Of a DNA stretch of 19,896 nucleotides, positions 1 to 9,429 are shown piece after piece. Origin of the DNA: Xanthoparmelia taractica. Its lineage: Eukaryota; Ascomycota; Lecanoromycetes; Lecanorales; Parmeliaceae. The notes beneath the pieces were generated by a model. The model saw only the letters and a program-made list of their open reading frames with translations. It did no database searches and was not told the origin of the DNA. Made by a program: the position numbers and the translations under genes. How positions within the stretch are numbered: position 1 is the stretch's first letter; every line of letters starts with the position of its first letter. Location of the stretch: the NCBI GenBank assembly GCA_033085395.1, contig JANQBS010000472.1:1-19896 (forward strand), read 5' to 3'.

Positions 1-84
1 GTCTCGATTTGAGTGGCAAAAACACAAAATTCTCAAAAAACTCTGCCAAGGATTCTCAAGCTTCCTGCACACGCTAATAGTTTA

Positions 85-429
85 AGATTATCTAAGTTTA
101 AAATACACGTATATTAGATCGTCTTTAAGATTCTCTTTCTATAATAATTTAGAGATCTTTTATATACTACTCGTAATATTTATATTATATTTACTAAAAT
201 TAACGACGAGAGCGCTTCGTATATATAAGTTAAGAAGAGAATAGTATATTCTTTAGAAATGTACGAAATATACGATATATATACGCTATAAATTTTAAAA
301 AAAAAATCTTAAGATTAATAAATTCTTTCTTAATTTCGAGAGAATACTATAGCTTAGAAGGATTACCTTTATTAGTGTCGCTGGAGCCTGAAGTCACTAA
401 TATAATATATACTGATTATCCAATACGCC
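85..429. other. AT-rich, RIP-like intergenic block
   Basis: The first 80 bases have ordinary composition. From about 85 the sequence becomes TpA-rich with few CpA/TpG and several retained CpG, the same look as the central block. I see no coding frame, RNA gene or repeat border in it. Confidence 0.6.
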
Positions 430-1660
430 TATTAGCAGCGTAAGCCTAGCCCAGCACCTCCAGCCTTGTATCTAGGGACGGTACGCCTAGTCAAGTCATT
501 AAGGTAAACTTCACCGCTGATTCCTCCGATGCATGATGCGCGGGCCACCGTCAGCGCGGTTCGCAAAGTGCATTGGTCAGAAAACTTGCTCAGGGTCTCA
601 ATGTTCCGCATCGTGATCCATGAGTAGTGGAGATAAGGCACTTCTATCAAGACGCATGTCGAATCCTGCGGGGAATCCGTCTAACTGCCTTCGTGGTTGC
701 GTACCCAGGATGTTATATGTTAGTGCTCTGCTAAGCAGGGGCCCTGTGAGGACCGTGGGGAGAGCTGATTCTCTTCGCAGTTTATCTAGCTATATACCAT
801 AACGTAAAGTTGAGAAAGGGCAAGTAGCTTAGAGAAGTCGCATACTCACAGACGCTAGAGCCCCGGCTTAGTCTCAGCACTAACATATAAGTACCTTGGT
901 TGCCCCCGCTAGAAAACTCCTTCGAGTTCGTTGCCGTAGCAGAAGGATTCCGTTGAACAATGCAGCCGGATGACCGTGCATGATACGCACTGCCACTAGT
1001 GCTGCACCATCTGTACTGGAAACACGGTTCGGTCTTATGGAGATAACGTCAAGAGGCTACGAGGAAACTGATGCGCTGTACTGCGGCTGAACTCCCTCAA
1101 CTGCGGCCTTCGGCTACCCCAAATCCGGATGGTTAGCAATGGTGGGTGTAGATCTCTGGGACTCTCCGTGCCGTGTTGGCTGACAGAATTGAAGATCACT
1201 GGGGAAGAGATAATGACGCAGGGCCCAACAGCGAGCGTGCATCATCTCGGGAGATCTCCAAGCCATGATGGCTGCAGTGAGGCCTAGGTCCAGGACTTGG
1301 CATGATTCCAAATCTTTGGAGAATCCATCATCCCATCTCTTACTGGGTCCAGTTAGACGTACCATGGTCGTGATTAACTCATCCTATGCTTATGTGAGGC
1401 ATCTTCTCGCTCCGCATCCTTCTGAATACTTGCATGCCAGCAGCACGATACCATAGCAATCTAATCCAGTGATACTAGCTTGGCGCGCTCCAAGACGACA
1501 AGTTTACTAGGCTTCTTCTCGTACTCAACACAGTCTCACGAGTGTTTGACCTCTTAAACCTGCACCGTGACGCGTAAGGCGCTCTTCTTGTACTGCAGGC
1601 GCGTAGCTTATTCCGCTCCTTCGTCCTCTTCTACTCTGTCTCCGGCTTTGTAGAAGTGAT
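430..1660 (-). pseudogene. normal-GC island with broken, unidentified coding-like frames
   Basis: This island has balanced base composition between two RIP-like blocks, so it is probably unique, non-repeated DNA. On the minus strand several frames look protein-like but do not join. 1365-1114 begins with ATG and contains VLDLGLTAAIMAWRSPEMMH and WALRHYLFPSDLQFC. A 56-codon frame around 1050-880 contains DGAALVAVRIMHGHPAALF. 650-432 contains SWITMRNIETLSKFSDQC, begins at TTG with no ATG, and ends in two stops. An acceptor-like CAG precedes the last segment. The plus-strand frames at 620-802 and 1265-1456 look like shadows. It could be one decayed multi-exon gene read right to left. I do not recognise the family, and the frames may be chance. 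Confidence 0.3.
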
Positions 1661-1669
1661 GTTCTGGTA

Positions 1670-2467
1670 AATAGCTAGGGGGCTGCGGGCTACGGAGGCT
1701 TCGGAGCTATGACCGGCTAGCTCCTAGAAGGGATAAAGAATTTATAGCTATCATAACTAGCGAAAATAGATTTGGTGAGAGCTAGTTGTAGCTAAGAGTA
1801 AACTAATTTCTGCTTCGCTTTTTAGCCTCGATAGTGTGATTTTTTACCTCGCTTCGCTCGATACTATTTAAGCTCTATATTTCTACGTAGTAACTTAATA
1901 ATTTTTAAAAGATATTTTATTAAAAAGAAAGTAAAATCTTTTCGTAATACTCGTAATAAGAATATCGCGAATTTTTTTTTTCTAGAAAAATAAAAGTCGA
2001 GAGAATATAGAGAACTCGAAGAAAGCTTTATATTATTTCTACTTCTTCTACTTCGTATAGCTATCTATAGTCTATAGTTTATAGTCTATAATCTATAGTC
2101 TACAGATAGTAGATAATATATACTCTAAGAATTATTTTTAATTTGTATCTCTAGCGTGGTTTTTAAGCTAACTTAATATTATATAAATATAACTTAATAA
2201 GCGTTCCTTAAATTAATCATAGCGATAGCATCCCTAGCGTGATGAAAATAATTCTTAAGAAGTGTTAATAAATATTATGAATTTATTACGATATACTCTA
2301 GTATAAGCGTAATACGCTTGGTTATAGCTCGCTAGATAACTTAATAACTTATATATTGTGAGATAGCAAGGTCTCTTTTTAATGAAGCTACGTAGTAGCT
2401 AGACAATTAGCGAGGTTTATGGACGTAGGTGCTAGAGTAATTATTTAAATTATTAAATAAACTAATA
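1670..2467. other. AT-rich intergenic stretch, no gene seen
   Basis: The transition from the GC-balanced island to the RIP block lies at about 1670-1870. Beyond the short TATAGTC array I see no recognisable protein relic, RNA gene or element border in either strand. Confidence 0.5.
2066..2106. repeat. short tandem TATAGTC-type array
   Basis: The word CTATAGT recurs about every 7-8 bases with small variants (TATAGTC, TATAGTT, TATAATC). It looks like an AT-rich microsatellite drifting inside the RIP block. No function is apparent. Confidence 0.6.
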
Positions 2468-2475
2468 GCTAAGAA
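2468..2475. repeat. 8-bp target-site duplication, left copy
   Basis: GCTAAGAA directly abuts the left inverted repeat and is repeated exactly at 2752-2759 beside the right one. Confidence 0.8.
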
Positions 2476-2751
2476 TACGGGTCGGAAAGGTGTGGTATCT
2501 GTTGAACATAGTCGTTTTTAACTTTTTTTCAACTTTTTTTAAAAAATTATATCTTTTTAATCTATTTATAGAATTTTATAATTATATAAGCGTTCGCTTA
2601 AGCTTTTTACGTATTTTTAGAATATTAAAAAATATTACGTAATATTTTTATTAAAAACCCAATAGGAGTATGGAATATCTTATACCTTTTGATATAATAT
2701 TCGAAAAACTAGTCCCATACCATCAAATATACCACACCTTTCCGACCCGTA
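2476..2751. mobile_element. 276-bp MITE-like inverted-repeat element, hAT-type
   Basis: The ends are perfect inverted repeats of 23 bp: 2476-2498 starts TACGGGTCGGAAAGGTGTGG and 2729-2751 is its reverse complement. Immediately outside lies an exact 8-bp direct repeat GCTAAGAA at 2468-2475 and 2752-2759, the target-duplication length of hAT elements. The inside is AT-rich with no coding capacity, so this is a non-autonomous element. Its tips match those of the 7.87-kb segment at 8630-16499 at 18 of 20 positions, and that segment carries a hAT transposase relic. An alternative reading is a TA duplication with the element at 2478-2749 (Tc1/mariner-like), but that leaves the flanking 8-bp match unexplained. 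Confidence 0.85.
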
Positions 2752-2759
2752 GCTAAGAA
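2752..2759. repeat. 8-bp target-site duplication, right copy
   Basis: GCTAAGAA directly abuts the right inverted repeat and matches 2468-2475 exactly. It survived although the surroundings are RIP-affected. Confidence 0.8.
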
Positions 2760-3129
2760 AGAAAGAAAGAGAAAAGAGAATTCGCGGGTATTTGAGACTT
2801 TCGTCAAGTATATTAGATATTCGTTCTTATAACGTAGCTTATAGTCTAACAAGCGAGTTAAGCGAGTCTTATTAGTCTACGCTAAGTGCTTTTATTCTTA
2901 TAATTACTTTCTTTTTTAAAAGATTTAGTCCCTAAATCTTATTATAACTACGTATTATAATTAAGTGCTTGCGAGTATATACGCGATTGACTCTAGATTG
3001 CTTACGTCTAGTCTATCTCAATTATTTTAATATATATGTATACTAAAATCGTAGTAGCGCGACTACGAATATCGTTACCTTGATTAATAGAATACGTGCT
3101 CGCTATTGTTCTATTGTAATGTGCTACTA

Positions 3130-3247
3130 TCGCTATTATAATATACTATTATCGCTATGTGATATGCTATTGTCGCTATGTGATATACTATTATCGCTAT
3201 GTGATGTACTATTGTCGCTATGTGATGTACTATTGTCGCTATTATCT
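3130..3247. repeat. 21-bp minisatellite
   Basis: Four 21-bp units beginning TCGCTATGTGAT start at 3152, 3173, 3194 and 3215. A 22-bp diverged unit precedes them (3130-3151) and a partial copy follows (3236 on). The last two full units are identical. Read on the plus strand they give an LLSLCDV-type heptad inside a 107-codon frame (3080-3403). The frame looks like a by-product of the 21-bp period rather than a gene. Confidence 0.9.
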
Positions 3248-3337
3248 CATTATAATACGTTATTATCCTATTATTATAATAGCGCGAAAATCACGCTAGT
3301 GAGATACAAAATTTACTTGCTTTCTTTTCTTGTAATA

Positions 3338-3370
3338 ATAATAATATTAATATTAATATTAATATTAGTA
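3338..3370. repeat. AAT/TAATAT microsatellite
   Basis: A run of AAT followed by repeated TAATAT units. It is simple-sequence DNA with no coding signal. Confidence 0.75.
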
Positions 3371-3699
3371 AGTGCTAAGCTTTTCTTACTATCTATTATC
3401 TAGTCTTTAACTATTTCTAACGTAGTATTATAATAGCGAGCTATATATTATCGTAATAGCGAGACGTATATATTAATTAAGATAATAATTAAGTGAGATT
3501 AAGAACGCTTAACTAAGCTAATTTCACTTATAATAAATATCTTAAAAAATACTTTACTCTACTTTAGAAGCTCTTCGTGATACTTTCTAATTATACGTAA
3601 GAATTTATTGAATATACGTAATTAAATACGAAGAAGAGCGAACTTTATAAGAAGTATATTAATAATATTAATAGTATCTATCTTAATTACTTCTCGTCG

Positions 3700-4640
3700 T
3701 CGCGATTTTAATAATTACTTCGTTTATAAATAAATAAATAGTAATATAAGAATTTTAACTTATAAGTTATAGCTACTTCGCTTACTATCTCGACTTTTAT
3801 TATCTTTACTTTCGCTACGTTTACTTCTATTATCTCGACTCTTATTACGTCTATTACTATTATAATAGCTTCGATTATCGCCGCTATTAATAAGTATTTA
3901 AAATTATTCTAAAGACGTGCTTAACTAATAAGATTAATAGTTACTTCTATTATTATTATTAATTTCTCTTTCGTCTCTTAAGATATATTAATTAAGAGAG
4001 AGAATAATATATAATTAAGAGATTACGCTAATACGTGCTAAGTCTCTATTTATATATACTACGTGCGTGCTTTGATAAGTAATCTTCGCGCGATTTATAT
4101 CGCGCCGTTAATTAACTCGCGCTAGCGTAAATACGATCGATACTTTCGCGAGAATTATCTCTACGTCTTAAATCTCGTTCTCGTCTTCGTCTAAGCTATT
4201 ATACGTATTATCGTCGTTACTAATAACGATATTATAATATCTTACGCGTCTAAAAAAATAAGATAATCTTAATTAATAGATATAAGAATTTAATTAATAA
4301 AAGTAATAACTATATGTGTCGCCGTCCCCGCCCGTCGTCGTTTACTCATCGTCGCTCTACTATTATCGCTAATATTACTTATTATCTTTTAACGATTATT
4401 CTTAATAAGAGAATCTATTTTTTAGCTTAAAAGAGTAAATATATTAATATTAAATAATATTACTTATATATATAGCTCTTACGATTATCTTTTTTTACGT
4501 TAGATTAGACGCTACGACGTATTAGATTATATATATATATGAGTCTACGAGTTATAATTTTCGTCTATAAGCTCTCTATTACTATTATTTTCGTAATCTT
4601 TCTCGCTTCTTAACTCTCTATAACGATTACGCTTTTTATT
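3700..4640 (-). repeat. possible 3' LTR / untranslated end of the gypsy relic
   Basis: This stretch lies just after the chromodomain of the minus-strand gypsy relic, where the 3' untranslated region and LTR should be. On the minus strand a TATA-like run (TATATATAAATAGAGACTTA, about 4050) follows a patch with inverted GCGC-rich words around 4080-4110. A GC-rich island (4316-4340) also lies here. I could not find a matching second copy beyond the 5' end of the element near 8.6 kb, so the LTR call rests on position only. Confidence 0.3.
4316..4340. other. GC-rich island lacking CpA/TpG
   Basis: This short word, made of GTC/GCC/CCG triplets, stands out in AT-rich surroundings. After its first few bases it contains no CpA and no TpG, so RIP would have had no target in it. 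Confidence 0.6.
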
Positions 4641-4674
4641 TTATCTTAGATACTAGCTTATATAATTTCTTTAT

Positions 4675-4843
4675 TCACTCGAAGTTTTTAATTATATTCT
4701 TAGCATTTTCGAGATACTTTATTAATTTTTACGAAGCTTTATAAAATAAAAAGTCTTTTTAGTTAATAAGATACTTAATTTCGTTCTTATAAACTCTTTT
4801 ATCTAATATCTTATCGATTTTTTATTTCTCTTCTTTATTAATT
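4675..4843 (-). pseudogene. chromodomain relic of gypsy pol
   Basis: Read right to left, one frame gives KIDKILDKRVYKNEIKYLIN, then a stop, KDF, and after a gap KYLENAKNIIKNFE. This follows the chromodomain pattern: (E)V-x-K-I-L-D-x-R, a short loop, the YLVKWKG strand, the SWEP segment and the C-terminal helix. The stops fall where Trp codons are expected, in the YLVKW and SWEP motifs, consistent with TGG changed to TAG/TAA. The aromatic cage is therefore lost. The position directly downstream of the integrase fits a chromovirus. Confidence 0.85.
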
Positions 4844-5239
4844 AAGATTATTTATAACTTTAAATTATTATCTCGCGAATATTACGATTTTAATAATAAT
4901 ATATAAAATATAAAATAAATTCTTTTATATCTAGTAGAGAGATCTAATTTATAAGTCTACGTATCTATAATTAAGTTTCTTCTTTAATCGCGAGATACGT
5001 ATATTTAAGCTTTATAATAGCACTTTATCTCTTTCTTAAAAGATAATAGTCTTATAACTACTATTATAACACTTGGCTTACTAATTCGTAACTCGCTTTT
5101 ATAATTTTTTAGATATAATCTAATATCTTATAATTATTTCTATTCGCTTTATAGTAAGCGATATTTCTTTTTTTAAGATTCTATTCTTAGAAGCACTTTC
5201 TAGATTTATTATATATTTCATTAATAATTCTTATAAGAT

Positions 5240-5680
5240 TCTATTTATATTTATATAAATACTATTATTATATGTAAACGTAGTTATTAATAATATTTCA
5301 AGTTAATTATCTTATTTATAATTATAATATACTCGTAAGTAATATTCGAGAACTTGATTTTATCTTTTAGTCTAATTATCTATTTAAGAATAAAACGTAA
5401 TATTAAATTTACGCTTCGCATCTAAGTATTAATATAGCGTTATTTAAAATTTACTTATAAATAATAAGTTTTAATCTAAAATTAAGTTACATATTATATC
5501 ACGTAATAATATAAACTCTCGTCACATAATATTAGTAAGTTTATTTACTTTTAGATCTTTTATAATTATTATATATATTATATACTTCGTAAGTTTATCT
5601 ACTAAAATTAAGATAGTATTATAAGTCTTATTAATATATGAATTCCTCGTAGATAATAGATCTATAATAAAGTCTATTAT
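5240..5680 (-). pseudogene. gypsy integrase core relic
   Basis: From 5677 downward the minus strand reads IDFIIDLLSTRN, then TILILVDKLTKYIIYI, then ILD-stop-NLLFISKF, then YS-stop-IDN-stop-TKR and NQVLEYYLRVYYNYK, ending near TFTYNNSIY. This matches the Ty3/gypsy rve core: DFI-x-DLP, VVVDRLTK, SDRG-x-x-F-x-S-x-FW, HPQTDGQTER and NQ-x-LE-x-YLR. The first two catalytic Asp positions are still Asp. The third catalytic residue, Glu of QTER, is Lys, and its flanking Gln codons are stops, all explicable by RIP transitions. An integrase with this change would be inactive even without the stops. Confidence 0.92.
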
Positions 5681-7159
5681 TATAATATAAAATAAATTCA
5701 CGTCGTCTAATAAGATTAATATTAACTCGCTATAAGATTTATAATAATAAACTTACACTTATTAATAATCGAGATAAGTGCGAATATAGTCTATTATTTC
5801 GATTATTATGTCTTATTAATAATATTTAGATCTAATATTCTCTTTAGTGCGCCTACGCGAAAAATACTTAATATTAGAATTATTATAATTTTTGCGAAGA
5901 ATCTCTTTCTTCGTAGTAGAATTATTAGAAATATAGATTGCGAGATTACAATATAGTAGTTTATTCTTATTGATTTCTTATTTCGAAAGCTTATTCTACT
6001 TAATAGCGTATTTTTAATATTACTTCTTATTCGTAACGAAAGCGTTCTTATATTATAATTTAAATAATTATATTATTATTAATTCTTATAATTTTAAATA
6101 GAATCTCTTCAACTTTAAAATCTAATAAATTAGAAATCGAGATAATATTATAATATCTAGAATACGTGTTTATCTATCGAGCACTTTCTTATCTAAGTTT
6201 ATAACTTAAGTATTTACGACGATAATATCGTTTAATTTACTTCGTTAATACTATAAGTTTAATTATAATAAATACGGTATTACGTTTTTATAAATTAGAT
6301 TAATATTTTTAATTACGAAGCTTATTTCGTATGATAGAAAGGAAATTATTATTATTATTCTCGCTATTATTTAATTTGATAATATTAGATCTTCTTAATA
6401 ATATATCTATAGAATTAAGTTTTCTCCTACGATATTTAATTATAAAGTTAAACGTAGCTAATTTCTTAATTTAGCTAATCTACTTCGTATTAAGCTCTTT
6501 TGTTATTATAAAATAACGTAGATTATTATAATTCGAGATTATACGAATAAGATACTTATTATCTTATAAGTAATATCTTTAATTCTTAAAGTCTAATATA
6601 ATCGTATATAGCTTTTTATTATATATATTCTAGCGAGACTTAATCTCTTTAAACTTATAGCTAAAAAACGTAATAAGATACTATTATTTATCGTTGCTTA
6701 TCTAACTAAGTATACTATCTATATCTACTTTAAAAGCATTGATTTTTATAATAAACGACGCTTCTTAATTATAATATTTTAAGATAAATATTATAATAAA
6801 TACTCGCGTAAGTGTTTTAAAAGTCTTATATACTTTCTTATTAAATACGAAAGATAATCTAATCTCGTTTTTCTATACTTCTCAAATTAAATTAATTAGA
6901 GATATAATTATTTATAAAAAATCTCTTACGAATCGCCAATAGAAGTCTACGAATTTTAGAAAAATTAATATATTCTTAGTAGACTTTAATTCTAGTTACT
7001 TAGTAATAATCTTAATACGCGATAACTTTATTTAAATATTACGCTAATTTACTATAAATCTTAGAAAAATAATCTTATTACGATTAAAGATATATTTCGA
7101 TAACTTCGTATAGAGTCGATGCTTTAATAATATACGTAGTATCTTACGTATATACTCTT

Positions 7160-7330
7160 AATGTAAGTCTTTCGTCTTAGAATAAATTAATACGTTATTT
7201 AAATATATCACGTAAAAGATATCGATATATAATTTAAGTATTTTATTTATATAGACTTAAAAGATTACGAAAGTATTCGCGAGATTAAAAGATATTATTT
7301 AATATTTAAATTAATTATAGCGAGTTCGAA
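7160..7330 (-). pseudogene. gypsy reverse transcriptase palm relic
   Basis: One minus-strand frame reads SFNLANTFVIF-stop-VYINKILKLYIDIFYVIYLNNVLIYS. It aligns with the Ty3/gypsy block from MPFGL-x-NAP-x-x-FQ through the catalytic YLDD-x-LIYS hairpin. The YLDD box, codons at 7205-7194, is YLNN: both metal-binding Asp codons changed to Asn by single G-to-A transitions. This kills polymerase activity. The same frame continues into AT-rich sequence on both sides where the fingers, thumb and RNase H should lie. Confidence 0.9.
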
Positions 7331-8629
7331 AGACGATTTTTCACTTATCTTTCTTTCGCACTCGTATTCTATAATACGCGTTACGAATATTAATTTTAAT
7401 AAAATGCTTTATATATATAAATCTTTTTAAGATTTCTAAAAGTAACTATAACGAGTAATTATTCTTAATAATTATTTCGTTAAATTCTTAATAATTAATA
7501 TAAAGTTATAGTGAATTATCTATTTTCTTAATAAATAGTATTAACGAATTAATTTAATTACTTAAAAATTGAATTTACTTCTTTTTAAGCGCATTATTTA
7601 AATAATTTCTAATCGCTATAAGCTTATTATACGATATATTATAAATCGAATCGCTCTTTAATAGCTTATTAGATAATAGATCTATAAGATATTCGACTTA
7701 ATTATACGTATTAAGACTATTAAATAGCTCTTTTAAGAAGACTTCTAATACGTACTCTAGCTAATTAGACACGCTAGAGTCGTCTAGCTATGTAACGTCA
7801 CACTATATAGCTTTATTATAGCTATTCTTATTGCTTTCGAATAAGATCTAATATAAGAGTGCGATATACGTTTATTTTAAATTATATATAATTACTATAT
7901 TAATTAATAACGTAAATTATTCGATATCTATTATTACGATATTCTCTTACTTCTTATCACTTACGAGAGAGTCGCGATAAATCTAGAACTATTCGCGTTA
8001 ATAAATATTAGAATTAATATTATAGATTTAAGGAAAATTAAGAATAAGATCGTATTCTCGTATATTTATAGTATACGTCTTTAAGATTTACTCTTATTTT
8101 CTTTCTCGACTATTTATAAGATTAAATATTAAATTATATATCTTATACAAGAATATTTAATAATTATTTAATAGTATATATTATAATTAATATATATTTA
8201 GACTTAGAAACTTACGTCTCTTTAATAAAAGACTGCGATATAAAGATTTTTCTATTATTAATATTTATTAAAGCAATAGTATTACGCTTATTATTTAATA
8301 TAATAATTTTATTTCTTAGCAATAAAGAGCGAGATCGTCGCTTAATAGATAATGTATTTAATGCTATAGCGACGAATATTAGACTTTATCTTTTCTCTTA
8401 TTAAAGTCTTAATTACGTATCTTATTACTTATAATATAGTTTAGATATTTAAACGAATTCTTATAATATTTTATTTATTTATAATTATAATATTAAATCT
8501 CGAAAAGAGACTTTCTATATTTAATATTAGAGTCGTCTTCTTCGAATTTAATTCGCGTAGATCTTAAGTCTTATAACGTCGAAGAGAATAAGTTCTTCTT
8601 TTAATTCTTTTAATTCTTAATATACTATC

Positions 8630-8875
8630 TACGGGCCGGAAAGGTCTGGTATATTTAGTGAGATATCCCATATCATACCGTATTATATCATATTATAGAA
8701 GGGTATTATGAAGGGATTATATTAGATCACTTATAAAAATATAAGATAAGAAATTACTAATATCATAAAATGATCTAGGAAATTTCTAATATATGCAGGG
8801 ATATTTTATAATATAGATTATTTTCTATATTAGGTGACGAATAAGATAAGAAAATTCCAGGTTAACATATAAGTT
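8630..8875. repeat. left long terminal inverted repeat arm
   Basis: It aligns with the reverse complement of 16140-16499 along its length. Shared words include GGTCTGG at the tip, GATCTAGGAAATTTC/GGTCTAGGAAATTTT near 8780, TATATGCAGGGATAT near 8793, and the GTGACGAATA / ATTCCAGGTTA region near 8833-8866. It is much more AT-shifted than the right arm, with G-to-A and C-to-T differences. Confidence 0.8.
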
Positions 8876-9429
8876 AGAGCGAAATTAGCTTAAGTAATTA
8901 TTAAACTCCGATACTTAATAAGTAATATTAAGATAAACTCCCTTCTAATTTAATCTCGCTAAGTAAATATAACTATTCTAATAAGTAATGACTAGAATAA
9001 TAACTACAATACATTATTTTCTTGAATTATAATCTACGTAAGATCGCCAAGTCGATCTCTTTTCTAATTACTTATAAAACGATTTTAGATTATCTCTCTT
9101 ACTCTTTTCGTAGGTCTTTAATCTATAAAGATTAATTCTTTATTACTTTGCGTTCGCTTCTCTTCTCTTAATTAAAGAATAATTAATAAATAGAATTTTA
9201 ATAAAAAAGAATTGATTTCTTACTTAGATTAATCTAGAGAGCACTTTATTATTATTAATATAATTAACATTAGAAATCTCCTCTATCTAATAATTTCGAA
9301 TTTTTTAATTAATCTATCTAGCTTTAAGTGATATATTAAGATCTTTCTCTAAGTTTAGTGTATCTTATTCGTAGCTATTCTATTAATATTCTATATAAGA
9401 AATTATTATTAAGACTCGAAATATTAAAG
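8876..9429. other. AT-rich interval between left arm and hAT relic
   Basis: It includes words such as GACTAGAATAATAACTA (near 8990) that recur elsewhere in the 7.87-kb segment. No coding relic could be identified. It is probably the 3' non-coding part of the transposon. Confidence 0.45.

Larger units (their letters stand above)
2760..3700. other. AT-rich intergenic stretch with simple repeats only
   Basis: Apart from the 21-bp minisatellite and the TAATAT run I see no relic that can be named. Low CpA and abundant TpA continue. Confidence 0.5.
4300..8629 (-). mobile_element. degenerate Ty3/gypsy chromovirus retrotransposon
   Basis: The minus strand holds recognisable pieces of a gypsy polyprotein in the expected order: reverse transcriptase (about 7.2 kb), integrase core (about 5.7-5.2 kb) and a C-terminal chromodomain (about 4.84-4.68 kb). 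This order and the chromodomain define fungal chromoviruses, which use the chromodomain to direct integration to heterochromatin. RNase H should lie between 7.0 and 6.2 kb and gag/protease between 7.7 and 8.6 kb, but I could not confirm them through the mutations. Every domain is broken by TAA/TAG stops and by G-to-A or C-to-T substitutions, so the element is dead. The 5' side stops where the inverted-repeat segment begins at 8630 and no 5' LTR was found. Confidence 0.8.

Noticed and set aside
432..650. NRPS condensation-domain fragment
   Set aside because: The word TLRTALTVARA is vaguely similar to a condensation-domain helix, but the flanking motifs do not match.
2478..2749. Tc1/mariner element with TA duplication
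   Set aside because: TA flanks both ends, but extending the ends by TA gives longer perfect inverted repeats and exposes an exact 8-bp duplication, which hAT explains better.
3080..3403. 107-codon plus-strand frame with LLSLCDV repeats
   Set aside because: It is produced by a 21-bp tandem repeat whose length is a multiple of three. There is no independent coding evidence.
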